Source: DATKIY01 sp035543875 (GTDB lineage: Bacteria > Actinomycetota > Actinomycetes > JAHEKZ01). Taken from it: 9,559 nt of DNA. The translations under genes and the position numbers were made by a program. The first letter of the stretch is position 1; each line of letters starts with the position of its first letter. Where the stretch lies: the NCBI GenBank assembly GCA_035543875.1, contig DATKIY010000252.1:1-9559 (forward strand), in the 5' to 3' direction. Positions 1 to 6,476 of the stretch are shown piece after piece. The notes beneath the pieces are model-generated. The model saw only the letters and a list, made by a program, of their open reading frames with translations, did not search any database and was not told the origin of the DNA.

Positions 1-708
1 TACACAAACCGCGGTCGCATCATCACGCCGCTGAAGGACCGCTTTGGTGCCGAGGTGCGGACTCACTACCCGATTGAGCTCGACGATGAGCTAGCGGTAC
101 TCAGTCAGGAGTGCCACCTGGAAGCTGCCGTGCCGGAGTACCTGTTGGAGGTGGTTGCACGATTCGCCCGCGAGGTGCGCGAGTCCCCTGCGGTCGACGC
201 GCGATCTGGAGTTTCTGCACGGTTCGGCGTCGCAGCGGCAGAATCCGTTGCCGCTTCCGCAGCTCGTCGAGCGGCACTTGTCGAGGAGTCACCTGCTGTC
301 GGGAAGATCAGCGATCTGCCAGGCGTTGTCGCCACACTGCGAGGCAAGGTCGAGTTTGAGGTCAGCGAAGAGGGCCGTGAGATCGACGTGCTCGAGCACC
401 TGCTGCGACTTTCCACTGCGGCCGTTTTTCGTGCCCGGCTCGCAGGTCTTGACCTTGAACCATTCGTCGCTCGCTTCGAAGAAGGGTCACCAGTTGACAC
501 TGGCGAAGAGGTGGCCGCGACCGACCTGCTGAGCGGACTGGGGCCGATCGAGGGCGTCGCAAAAGTCATGGAACGGCTTGGCCTGTCCGGAGCTGAGACA
601 CCGACGTATGCAGCCTCCGCTATCGAGTTCACATTGGAGGGTTTGTACTTGATGCGTCGGCTGTCAAAGGAAAGCGTTGGCGGACGCGACCGCTTCAGTG
701 CCAGCTAA
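1..708 (+). CDS. AAA+ ATPase, magnesium-chelatase type (5'-truncated)
   Basis: This is the C-terminal 235 residues of an AAA+ ATPase; the start lies left of the window because the frame is open from base 1. A GTG at 55 is an internal valine codon, not a start. The fragment opens with NRGRIITPLKDRFGAEVR, the conserved region of ChlI/BchI-like ATPases ahead of the small helical lid. A sensor-2-like stretch, DARSGVSARF, follows at fragment residues 66-75. The Walker A and B motifs would lie upstream and cannot be seen. From memory, the C-terminus ending in EGLYLMRRLSK resembles the mycobacterial protein Rv0958, which is also paired with a VWA gene. Such ATPases work with VWA partners as ATP-driven remodelling machines, as in ChlI/ChlD and MoxR/VWA systems. 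The target here is unknown. Chlorophyll synthesis is unlikely, as no other pigment gene is visible. Its TAA stop is followed after three bases by the VWA start, so the two genes are probably one operon. Confidence 0.86.
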   Translation, partial: YTNRGRIITPLKDRFGAEVRTHYPIELDDELAVLSQECHLEAAVPEYLLEVVARFAREVRESPAVDARSGVSARFGVAAAESVAASAARRAALVEESPAVGKISDLPGVVATLRGKVEFEVSEEGREIDVLEHLLRLSTAAVFRARLAGLDLEPFVARFEEGSPVDTGEEVAATDLLSGLGPIEGVAKVMERLGLSGAETPTYAASAIEFTLEGLYLMRRLSKESVGGRDRFSAS

Positions 709-711
709 CCC

Positions 712-2670
712 ATGACGCTTCAACGACGATCCAGATACGGTCGATATCGCGACGGTCAAGACCCGCTCGCCACTCCCTTCGACGTCGCCGAAGCCGTCGA
801 CGAGCTCGGAGATCGCGTGCTAGCTGGCGATGGCGTGACTGAAGCGCTTCGTGAGCTTTTCCGACGAGGACTCGGCGAGCGGAATGGCCTGGACGACATG
901 GCTCGCAAGGTTCGCCGTCGCCAGCGTCAGTTACGTCAGAACAATCGCCTCGACGGCACTTTGAGTGATGTCCGCGGCCTACTTGAGGACGCTCTAGAGG
1001 CCGAGCGCCGTGAACTTTTTCCCGACCCGAGCGACGATGCGCGATTTCGCGAAGCACAGCTAGATGCCCTGCCAGCAGAAACCGCCAGGGCCGTGCGCGA
1101 ACTTGCAGATTACGACTGGACCTCGTCGGAAGCTGCGCAGCTGTACGACGAAATTCGTGAGCTGCTTCAGCGCGAAGTGCTAGATCAGCAGTTCAGTGGC
1201 ATGCGCGATGCGATGCAGCAAGCGCCGAACGACCCACAGGTAAGGGAAGAACTCAAAGCAATGATTGACGACCTCAATCAACTGCTTGAAAAACGTGTTC
1301 AAGGCATCGACTCGCAAGCCGACTTTGACTCCTTCATGGGCAACCACTCTCGGTTCTTCCCAGAGTCGCCACAAACCCTCGATGAGCTGCTAGAGCAGCT
1401 AGCACGCCGCGCGGCAGCTGCTGAGCGGCTCATGCGCTCACTTCCGCCTGACGAGCAACAAGAGCTGGCCGACCTGATGCAACAGACCATGAGCGACTTG
1501 GGACTCAATTCACAGCTGGCTTCCCTTGGGGACAACCTGCGGGCACTGCGGCCCGACCTGTTCCGATCCGGGCGTGAACAAATGAGCGGAGATCGGCCGC
1601 TAGGGCTTTCGGACGCAACCGGCGCGCTAGCTGAACTTGCCGATCTCGACGAACTGAGCGAACAACTGAGCCAATCCTATGCGGGCGCATCGCTGGATGA
1701 CGTCGATGAAGAGTTAGTGCGTCGCGCTCTTGGTCGACAGGCGGTGGACGACTTAGAGCAACTGCAGGCTATTCAACGTCAGCTCGAGGACCAGGGCTAT
1801 CTGGTGCGCTCGTCAGGTGAGCTCGAACTCACCGCGAAGGCGGTCCGTCGGTTGGGCTTGACAGCCCTGCGTCGAGTTTTTGCGCAAATGTCGAAGGGCA
1901 ACCGCGGTGGACACGATGTTCGTCAGGCTGGCGCAGCTGGCGAACTGACTGGAGCAACCAGGTCGTGGACGTTCGGAGACGAACAGCCGCTAGATGTTGT
2001 CAGGACTTTGAGCAATGCTGTTCGGCGCGCCGACGGAGACCGTCCACTGCGGCTCGTCGTGGACGACTTCGAAGTTGTCGAGACCGAAAACCGAAGCGCC
2101 GCCGCCGTGTGTCTGCTGGTCGACAGTTCCTACTCCATGGTCGTCAACGACACATGGGGCGATGCTAAGCAGACGGCGCTTGCACTACACGCACTGGTGT
2201 CTACGATGTTTCCCCAAGATGCGCTGCAGATCATTGGATTCAGTGAATACGCACGTGTGCTTCAGCCACATGAGCTCGCCGGTCTGGACTTCACCATGGT
2301 GCAAGGCACCAACCTTCAGCACGCCTTGCTGCTGGCTGGGCGGTTCCTGGACCGCCATCCCGGCTTCGACCCGGTCGTCCTCCTGGTCACCGACGGTGAA
2401 CCGACAGCACGACTCCGAGCAGACGGCACTGCGTGGTTTGCCTGGCCGCCCGAGCCGGAGACCATCGCGGCAACCGTTGCCGAAGTCGACAAGATGACAC
2501 GACGCAAAGCCACCCTGAACGTATTCAAGCTAGGTGATGACCCGCGCCTCCAGGAGTTCGTCGAGGACGTCGCCCGCCGAAACGGTGGTCGAGTGTTTGC
2601 CCCTCATGCCGATCGCCTGGGCGAGTACGTCGTCCGGGACTTCCTGAGTAGACGCACGTCGCGAGGTTGA
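712..2670 (+). CDS. VWA-domain protein, partner of the AAA+ ATPase
   Basis: A 652-residue protein, close in length and layout to mycobacterial Rv0959 (from memory about 670 residues). It begins with an R/Y-rich segment and DPLATPFDVAEAVDELG, the usual start of this family, which supports ATG 712. Residues from about 40 to 380 are helical, charged and rich in Glu, Asp, Gln and Leu, with no membrane segment or signal peptide, so it should be cytosolic. A von Willebrand A domain follows at about 462-640. Its MIDAS metal site is complete: D471, S473 and S475 in DSSYS, T533 in GTNLQHAL, and D561 in VTDGEP. By analogy with ChlD and MoxR-associated VWA proteins, the domain should bind Mg2+ or Mn2+ and present a substrate to the ATPase. 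There is no clear ribosome site before the start; the three-base gap after the upstream stop suggests translational coupling. The family role is firm, the biological target unknown. Confidence 0.93.
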   Translation: MTLQRRSRYGRYRDGQDPLATPFDVAEAVDELGDRVLAGDGVTEALRELFRRGLGERNGLDDMARKVRRRQRQLRQNNRLDGTLSDVRGLLEDALEAERRELFPDPSDDARFREAQLDALPAETARAVRELADYDWTSSEAAQLYDEIRELLQREVLDQQFSGMRDAMQQAPNDPQVREELKAMIDDLNQLLEKRVQGIDSQADFDSFMGNHSRFFPESPQTLDELLEQLARRAAAAERLMRSLPPDEQQELADLMQQTMSDLGLNSQLASLGDNLRALRPDLFRSGREQMSGDRPLGLSDATGALAELADLDELSEQLSQSYAGASLDDVDEELVRRALGRQAVDDLEQLQAIQRQLEDQGYLVRSSGELELTAKAVRRLGLTALRRVFAQMSKGNRGGHDVRQAGAAGELTGATRSWTFGDEQPLDVVRTLSNAVRRADGDRPLRLVVDDFEVVETENRSAAAVCLLVDSSYSMVVNDTWGDAKQTALALHALVSTMFPQDALQIIGFSEYARVLQPHELAGLDFTMVQGTNLQHALLLAGRFLDRHPGFDPVVLLVTDGEPTARLRADGTAWFAWPPEPETIAATVAEVDKMTRRKATLNVFKLGDDPRLQEFVEDVARRNGGRVFAPHADRLGEYVVRDFLSRRTSRG

Positions 2671-2681
2671 CGACGCGCCCA

Positions 2682-2697
2682 CCGCGCCGCAGCGCGG
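2682..2697 (+). other. Small GC-rich inverted repeat between the VWA and MFS genes
   Basis: CCGCGC at 2682-2687 pairs perfectly with GCGCGG at 2692-2697 around a four-base CGCA loop. There is no T-run after it, so it is not a convincing intrinsic terminator. It ends nine bases before the MFS start and could affect translation initiation there or simply reflect GC-rich sequence. Confidence 0.3.
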
Positions 2698-2706
2698 CCT
2701 GACAAG

Positions 2707-3930
2707 ATGTCGCCCGTGCCATCGAACGCAATCAACCGGTACTTCGGCAACCTCCCTCGAGAAGTGCTCGTTTTGGTCGCAGTAGCTTTCGCCGTCGCCG
2801 TTGGCTTCGGGATCGTGTTTCCGGCGATTCCATTGTTTGCCAAACAGTTTGGCGTTTCGAACTTGGCAGCGGGCGCGGTCGTCTCTGTGTTTGCTTTGAC
2901 GCGATTTGTCTCAGCACCCCCAGCCGGTTGGCTGGTGAACCGAGTCGGCGAGCGAATCATCTTAGCCACCGGCATTGGGATCGTCGGTGTATCGAGCGCG
3001 CTGGCAGGACTCTCGCAGACCTACTGGCAACTCCTTGCGTTACGCGGCATGGGCGGAGTCGGCTCGGCGATGTTCACCGTCTCGGCGTTCGCGCTGCTGC
3101 TACGGGTGGTCACACCCGAGCAGCGGGGTCGCGCCAGCGGCGCGTTTCAAGGTGGCTTCCTCATTGGCGGTATCACTGGCCCGCTCTTCGGAGCCCCACT
3201 ACTCGCGATCTCTTTCCGCCTTCCGTTCTTCATCTATGCCTTCACGCTTTTGGCGGCAGGTGCGATCGGCATGGTCTTTTTGTCCAAGACCAATTTGCAC
3301 GAACGCGAAGAAGAAGCCGGCACGCTCGAACCGCCAACGTCGGTGCTGACCGCCATGCACAGTCGTGCCTACTGGGCCTCGATCACGAACAACTTCGCAA
3401 CGGGCTGGGCGCTGTTTGGGCTCCGAGGGTCCATCCTTCCGATTTTTGTGGTCGAAGGACTGCTGTTGTCCGACAGCTGGGTCGGAGCAGGCATCTTCAT
3501 CTCTGCCTTAGCGCAGGGGGCGCTACTGATCCCAGCCGGCCATGCGTCGGACACAAGGGGCCGACGCCCATCCTTGATTCTTGGCGCGAGCTTGCTCGCA
3601 GGCACCTTCATCCTGCTAGCGACCGTTGAGACCAAGACCTCATACCTGTTGGCCATGGTGGTGTTTGGAGTCGGTTCCGCGTTCATCGGCACCAGTGCCA
3701 ACGCCGCAGTCGGCGACGTGGTCAAGGGCAGGGGAGGCACCGCGATCGCCGTGTTTCAGATGTCGTCAGACCTCGGCGCCTTCAGCGGTCCCTTGATCGC
3801 CGGTTTCCTGGTCGATACTCAGACGTTCAGCTGGGCTTTTGCCGCGACCGCTGGCGTCTGTGTTTTCGGCGCCCTGATGGCATCAATCATGCCTGAGACG
3901 TTGAAACGCACTGCGGCCGCTACTAGCTAG
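2707..3930 (+). CDS. MFS transporter, probable drug/metabolite exporter
   Basis: A 407-residue major facilitator protein with about 12 hydrophobic segments, placed in the cytoplasmic membrane. The first TM is at about residues 20-42. The loop 2-3 signature (motif A) is GWLVNRVGERI at 74-84, and its second copy in the loop 8-9 position is GHASDTRGRR at 278-287. LRGMGGVGSA near 112-121 fits motif B. GGITGPLFGA at 154-163 fits motif C, which marks antiporters that export their substrate. A charged cytoplasmic loop at about 196-220 separates the two halves. These features suggest proton-coupled efflux of a drug or metabolite, but the substrate cannot be read from sequence. The start is well fixed: the codons between the VWA TGA stop at 2668-2670 and ATG 2707 contain no other ATG, GTG or TTG in this frame. 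No Shine-Dalgarno is visible, so translation may depend on the upstream gene. The link to the AAA+/VWA pair is positional only. Confidence 0.92.
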   Translation: MSPVPSNAINRYFGNLPREVLVLVAVAFAVAVGFGIVFPAIPLFAKQFGVSNLAAGAVVSVFALTRFVSAPPAGWLVNRVGERIILATGIGIVGVSSALAGLSQTYWQLLALRGMGGVGSAMFTVSAFALLLRVVTPEQRGRASGAFQGGFLIGGITGPLFGAPLLAISFRLPFFIYAFTLLAAGAIGMVFLSKTNLHEREEEAGTLEPPTSVLTAMHSRAYWASITNNFATGWALFGLRGSILPIFVVEGLLLSDSWVGAGIFISALAQGALLIPAGHASDTRGRRPSLILGASLLAGTFILLATVETKTSYLLAMVVFGVGSAFIGTSANAAVGDVVKGRGGTAIAVFQMSSDLGAFSGPLIAGFLVDTQTFSWAFAATAGVCVFGALMASIMPETLKRTAAATS

Positions 3931-3962
3931 CGAACACAACGGCCGATTTCTCCGTCCAGCAG

Positions 3963-3968
3963 TATGAT
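3963..3968 (+). promoter_or_regulatory. Candidate -10 box upstream of the DMT transporter leader
   Basis: TATGAT matches the sigma-70 -10 consensus at five of six positions and fits the actinobacterial TANNNT form. It lies in the only sizeable + strand gap, ahead of the DMT gene. A transcription start 7-8 bases downstream would fall at 3975-3976, on the A of ATG 3976. I see no good TTGACA-like -35 at 16-18 bases spacing, which is common for actinobacterial housekeeping promoters. Position and hexamer support it; there is no other evidence. Confidence 0.42.
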
Positions 3969-3975
3969 CGCCTGC

Positions 3976-4056
3976 ATGAACCAGGCTCACCGCTCTCATC
4001 CGCGGCTCCGAGTCCCTGCCTACGCATCCTGCGATGGAGAAGACCCAACTAACTGA
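3976..4056 (+). CDS. Candidate leaderless upstream ORF (26 codons)
   Basis: A short ORF from ATG 3976 to TGA 4054-4056, too short for routine gene calling. It would encode 26 residues that begin MNQAHRSHPR and end GEDPTN. There is no ribosome site, but a TATGAT hexamer ends seven bases before the ATG, so the message could begin on the ATG and be read as a leaderless transcript. The stop codon overlaps the first base pairs of a GACGC/GCGTC hairpin and lies 41 bases before the DMT start. This layout resembles leader peptides that control a downstream gene by translation-dependent refolding. The peptide has two His and four Arg codons but no run of one amino acid, so no obvious amino-acid sensor can be named. 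It may be a chance ORF. Confidence 0.3.
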   Translation: MNQAHRSHPRLRVPAYASCDGEDPTN

Positions 4057-4092
4057 CGCTCTTTGGCGTCCTTGTTGGTTCCTCGCAGGAGG
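4055..4092 (+). promoter_or_regulatory. Two small hairpins before the DMT start, one masking the ribosome site
   Basis: GACGC at 4055-4059 pairs with GCGTC at 4066-4070 around a six-base loop. CCTC at 4081-4084 can then pair with GAGG at 4089-4092 around GCAG, covering most of the AGGAGG ribosome site. An alternative pairing of TCCT at 4080-4083 with AGGA at 4087-4090 also hides it. The first hairpin starts inside the stop codon of the upstream short ORF, so a ribosome ending there would open it. The stems are only 4-5 bp and may be weak. I recognise no known riboswitch class. Confidence 0.3.
4087..4092 (+). promoter_or_regulatory. Strong ribosome binding site for the DMT transporter
   Basis: A perfect AGGAGG lies five bases before ATG 4098 and fixes that start. 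It is the only strong Shine-Dalgarno in the window; most other starts here are coupled to an upstream gene or look leaderless. Confidence 0.85.
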
Positions 4093-4097
4093 TTTTC

Positions 4098-5066
4098 ATG
4101 TTTTCCGCTTGGCCAAATCGTCGTGCATTTCGTTCGTCCACGCGCGTTCAACGAACTCGACCTCTAATTCTGCTCGTCCTTGCGTCCGCTTGCTGGGGGA
4201 CTGGCACGGTCTTGAGCAAGCGCGCGGTGGACGAGATCCCTCCCCTCGCACTTCTGCCCATTCAGCTGATCGTCAGTGCGGGCGCCTTGTCACTCCTCCT
4301 GGTCTTCCGTCGAATCAACGTCACGTGGTCGCCTGGGTTAAAGCGACTTGGCGCCCTCGGAGTGCTCAACCCTGGAGTTGCCTACGCTTTGGGTCTGCTT
4401 GGCTTGGCGTCGATTGATGCCAGTCTGGCTGTCCTCCTCTGGGCACTTGAGCCAGTCCTGATTCTGGTTCTGAGTCGCTGGTTGCTTGGCGACCGACTGA
4501 GCCGCCCCATGGTGGTAGCGATGATTCTGGCGACAATCGGCGTACTACCGATCGTGTACCAGGCTGGGCCATCAGGAAACTTGGTTGGGGTGACTCTTAC
4601 TCTGTCGGCGGTCAGCACGTGCGCCATCTACACGGTGCTATGTCGGCGACTTCTGGCAGATGACGCCGCGATATCAGTGGTCCTCGTGCAACAGGTTGCT
4701 GCGTTGTTGTTTGCGATCGCCTTGGCCGGTATCGCCATCGTTGTTGGGTTTCGCTGGTCATGGTCGTCCATCTCAACGACCGCGTGGTTGAGTGCTGCGG
4801 CGTCAGGACTCATGTACTACGCAATGGCTTTTTGCTTCTATCTGCTGGGGCTGCAGAAAGTGACCGCGTCAGTAGCCGGCGCGTTTCTTACTCTGATCCC
4901 GGTCTTTGGCGTGGCGACAGGCCAACTACTGCTACAGGAACATCTGAGCCGGCAGCAAATATTCGGCATGGGTGTGGTGTTGGCAGCGGTGGCCGCGATC
5001 GCTGTTCTGCAAACCCAATCGACCAGCACGGCTGGGCACACTCAACGAGCCAGCCCCACCGCCTAG
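4098..5066 (+). CDS. EamA/DMT-family transporter, 10 TM
   Basis: A 322-residue inner-membrane protein of the drug/metabolite transporter superfamily. It has two EamA repeats of about five hydrophobic helices each. Repeat 1 begins near residue 22 (LILLVLASACWGTGTVLSKR) and ends with LWALEPVLILVLSRWLLGDRL at 114-134, a typical end-of-repeat motif. Repeat 2 starts near 163 and ends with the matching AGAFLTLIPVFGVATGQLLL at 260-279, followed by the last helix. The N-terminus is basic (RRAFRSSTRVQRTR), consistent with a cytoplasmic start, and the C-terminus is short and polar. Members export amino acids, nucleotide precursors or small metabolites; the substrate cannot be assigned. The start is set by a perfect AGGAGG at 4087-4092. 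A 167-base leader with a possible promoter, short ORF and hairpins suggests its own regulated transcript. Its stop codon is interlocked with that of the convergent amidase gene. Confidence 0.92.
   Translation: MFSAWPNRRAFRSSTRVQRTRPLILLVLASACWGTGTVLSKRAVDEIPPLALLPIQLIVSAGALSLLLVFRRINVTWSPGLKRLGALGVLNPGVAYALGLLGLASIDASLAVLLWALEPVLILVLSRWLLGDRLSRPMVVAMILATIGVLPIVYQAGPSGNLVGVTLTLSAVSTCAIYTVLCRRLLADDAAISVVLVQQVAALLFAIALAGIAIVVGFRWSWSSISTTAWLSAAASGLMYYAMAFCFYLLGLQKVTASVAGAFLTLIPVFGVATGQLLLQEHLSRQQIFGMGVVLAAVAAIAVLQTQSTSTAGHTQRASPTA
5063..5066. other. Interlocked convergent stop codons (CTAG)
   Basis: The palindrome CTAG ends both genes: TAG at 5064-5066 on the + strand stops the DMT transporter, and TAG at 5065-5063 on the - strand stops the amidase. 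The two genes thus overlap tail to tail by four bases, and no terminator hairpin is visible around the junction. Confidence 0.9.
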
Positions 5067-6430
5067 TCCCAACCAGGTGCCACAAGTTGCCACGGGTGCA
5101 GGTGCTCGATCAACGCGGCGATTCCAAGGAGCAGCGACTCGCTGCCTGCGGGAGCAGCCAGCTGCACGCCAATGGGACTTGACGTGTCTGGATGCATTCC
5201 AAACGGCACGGTAATTGCTGGGAACCCAGCGACGTTCCACATGCCCGCAAACCCGCCGCTCGCGGTCACATTCGCTCGGACGTTAGCCGCCCAAGCGCGC
5301 TCGCTCCAACGTTCAGCAGCCAGCGGCGGCGCGGCCGTAACGGGCGTGACCATTACGTCGTAGTCCGTAAAGAACGATTCGGCGCGCTCACGCCAATCAG
5401 CGAGTTGGTCCTCCCTGACCAGCGGACGCACGCGACGTCCAGCACTAGCGTGGCCGAGCGAACGATCCTGGAACAATGTTGCATCGGTTGCTTGGTCGAC
5501 GGCATCTGCCGCTGCCGCAAACCAGCGGAAGGTCCCGGCTAAGCTCAACCGTTTCGGATAGGTCGGTTGCGCACGCACAACCAGATGTCCCTCGCGTCGA
5601 AGCAAACCGGCTAGAGCGAAGACCGCTCTTGTAGTTTCCGAGTCGGTTCGCACCCCATGCACTGGCGTGCGGACCGAGACAGCTACGCGGAGGACCCCCG
5701 TTGGTATCGAAACCTCCGCGAGAGCCGGATCGCCGGCCATCACCGAGAGCAACAGCGCTGCGTCATTTGCGGTTCGGGCTAGGGGCCCATTTTCGGCCAA
5801 CCCGTACCAGTCTTCGCTTCCCAATCCTCCTGGAGCCAGGCCTCGTCCTGGCTTGACGCCAACCAGTCCGCACGCGGCAGCTGGCTGACGGATCGAGCCA
5901 AGGCCGTCGTTGCCATGAGCGGCAGCTACAAATCCCGCAGCGACCGCTGCTGCACTACCTCCTGACGAGCCACTTGCTGAGATGTCCCGATTCCAGGGAT
6001 TGCGCGTGACAACGTCGCCATCTGTGGTGAGCCACAGGCCGAGTTCTGACATTGCGGTCAGCCCAATGATGGAGGCGCCGGCTTCGCGCAACCGGCTCAC
6101 CACCGGATGGTCTGCTTTCTGCGGGTTGGGGTCGAACACCTTGGATCCAGCCCGCATCACCTCGCCCTCAACAGCGATATTGTCCTTAATCGCAACCGGG
6201 ACCCCGGCCAGTGGCAGCCGCTCTTTATCGAGTCGTGTCGCAGTTGCCTTAGCCTCGACCAGCACCACATCTCGCCGTACGTGCGAGAACGCACCAAGGT
6301 CGCCGTCGTACCGGTCGATCCGATCGATACTTGCCTGCGCTATCGCAACGGGGTCGAGTTCGCCAGCGTTGACCCGCGCTGCAATCTCGGTCGCTGACAG
6401 CGACCGCGCAACGTCCCCCGACGACGGCAT
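5063..6430 (-). CDS. Amidase-signature family hydrolase
   Basis: A 455-residue cytosolic enzyme, within the usual range for amidase-signature proteins. It should hydrolyse a C-N amide bond of a small molecule. The Ser-cisSer-Lys triad is complete: K82 in VPVAIKDNI, cis-Ser S154 in SGSSGGS, and nucleophile S178 in GNDGLGSIRQPA. The 24-residue spacing between the two serines equals that in FAAH (S217/S241). The nucleophile motif differs from the textbook GTDxGGSIRxPA, but similar GND-type variants occur in actinobacterial amidases (from memory). The N-terminus LSATEIAARVNAGELDP is typical of the family. An in-frame TAG at 6442-6440 rules out an earlier start, so ATG 6430 is the first possible one. 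There is no close ribosome site, while a TANNNT box ends six bases upstream, so the gene may have its own leaderless transcript. It is not GatA, as no GatB or GatC is nearby. The substrate is unknown. Confidence 0.92.
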   Translation of the reverse strand: MPSSGDVARSLSATEIAARVNAGELDPVAIAQASIDRIDRYDGDLGAFSHVRRDVVLVEAKATATRLDKERLPLAGVPVAIKDNIAVEGEVMRAGSKVFDPNPQKADHPVVSRLREAGASIIGLTAMSELGLWLTTDGDVVTRNPWNRDISASGSSGGSAAAVAAGFVAAAHGNDGLGSIRQPAAACGLVGVKPGRGLAPGGLGSEDWYGLAENGPLARTANDAALLLSVMAGDPALAEVSIPTGVLRVAVSVRTPVHGVRTDSETTRAVFALAGLLRREGHLVVRAQPTYPKRLSLAGTFRWFAAAADAVDQATDATLFQDRSLGHASAGRRVRPLVREDQLADWRERAESFFTDYDVMVTPVTAAPPLAAERWSERAWAANVRANVTASGGFAGMWNVAGFPAITVPFGMHPDTSSPIGVQLAAPAGSESLLLGIAALIEHLHPWQLVAPGWD

Positions 6431-6436
6431 GGCACG

Positions 6437-6442
6437 AGCCTA
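6437..6442 (-). promoter_or_regulatory. Candidate leaderless -10 box for the amidase gene
   Basis: On the - strand TAGGCT (TANNNT form) is followed by CGTGCC and then the ATG at 6430. This would put the transcription start on the start codon. The same six bases CGTGCC separate a TANNNT box from the start of the metB-like gene. No clear -35 is seen. The box lies in the 46-base gap after mutL, so the amidase could also be read from the upstream operon. Confidence 0.35.
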
Positions 6443-6476
6443 GGTCTCCCCCACTCCGGTCACCATGACACGGACA

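Noticed and set aside
105..632. A 175-codon open frame on the - strand inside the ATPase gene
   Set aside because: It is antisense to a well-supported coding region and its product is a Ser/Arg/Thr-rich sequence with no recognisable domain, as expected of a shadow frame in GC-rich DNA.
3913..3926. GCGGCCGCTACTAG, a 14-base match to a common synthetic cloning suffix (NotI site plus adjoining bases)
   Set aside because: It is read in frame as part of the Ala-rich C-terminus of the MFS protein, and the flanking bases differ from the synthetic suffix. Native-looking sequence continues on both sides, so chance in GC-rich DNA is the better explanation than vector contamination.
3914..3945. CGGCCG at 3914-3919 and again at 3940-3945 as a terminator after the MFS gene
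   Set aside because: The stem would be six bases around a 20-base loop with no T-run of note, and CGGCCG is self-complementary anyway, so this is weak support for a terminator.
3931..4097. A known riboswitch ahead of the DMT transporter
   Set aside because: I looked for familiar conserved cores (SAM, cobalamin, TPP, guanidine, ykoY types) and recognised none; only short hairpins are present.
4034..4417. A 127-codon + strand frame overlapping the start of the DMT transporter
   Set aside because: It overlaps the EamA frame for most of its length, has no ribosome site, and shows no domain. The EamA frame has the AGGAGG site and clear transmembrane repeats.
5063..6430. GatA subunit of the glutamyl-tRNA(Gln) amidotransferase
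   Set aside because: The catalytic triad is shared by the whole amidase-signature family; the nucleophile motif is a GNDGLGS variant and no gatB or gatC lies beside it.
6440..6466. An eight-codon ORF (MVTGVGET) on the - strand just before the amidase
   Set aside because: It has no ribosome site or promoter of its own and is too short to judge. It is useful only because its in-frame TAG fixes the amidase start at or after 6430.
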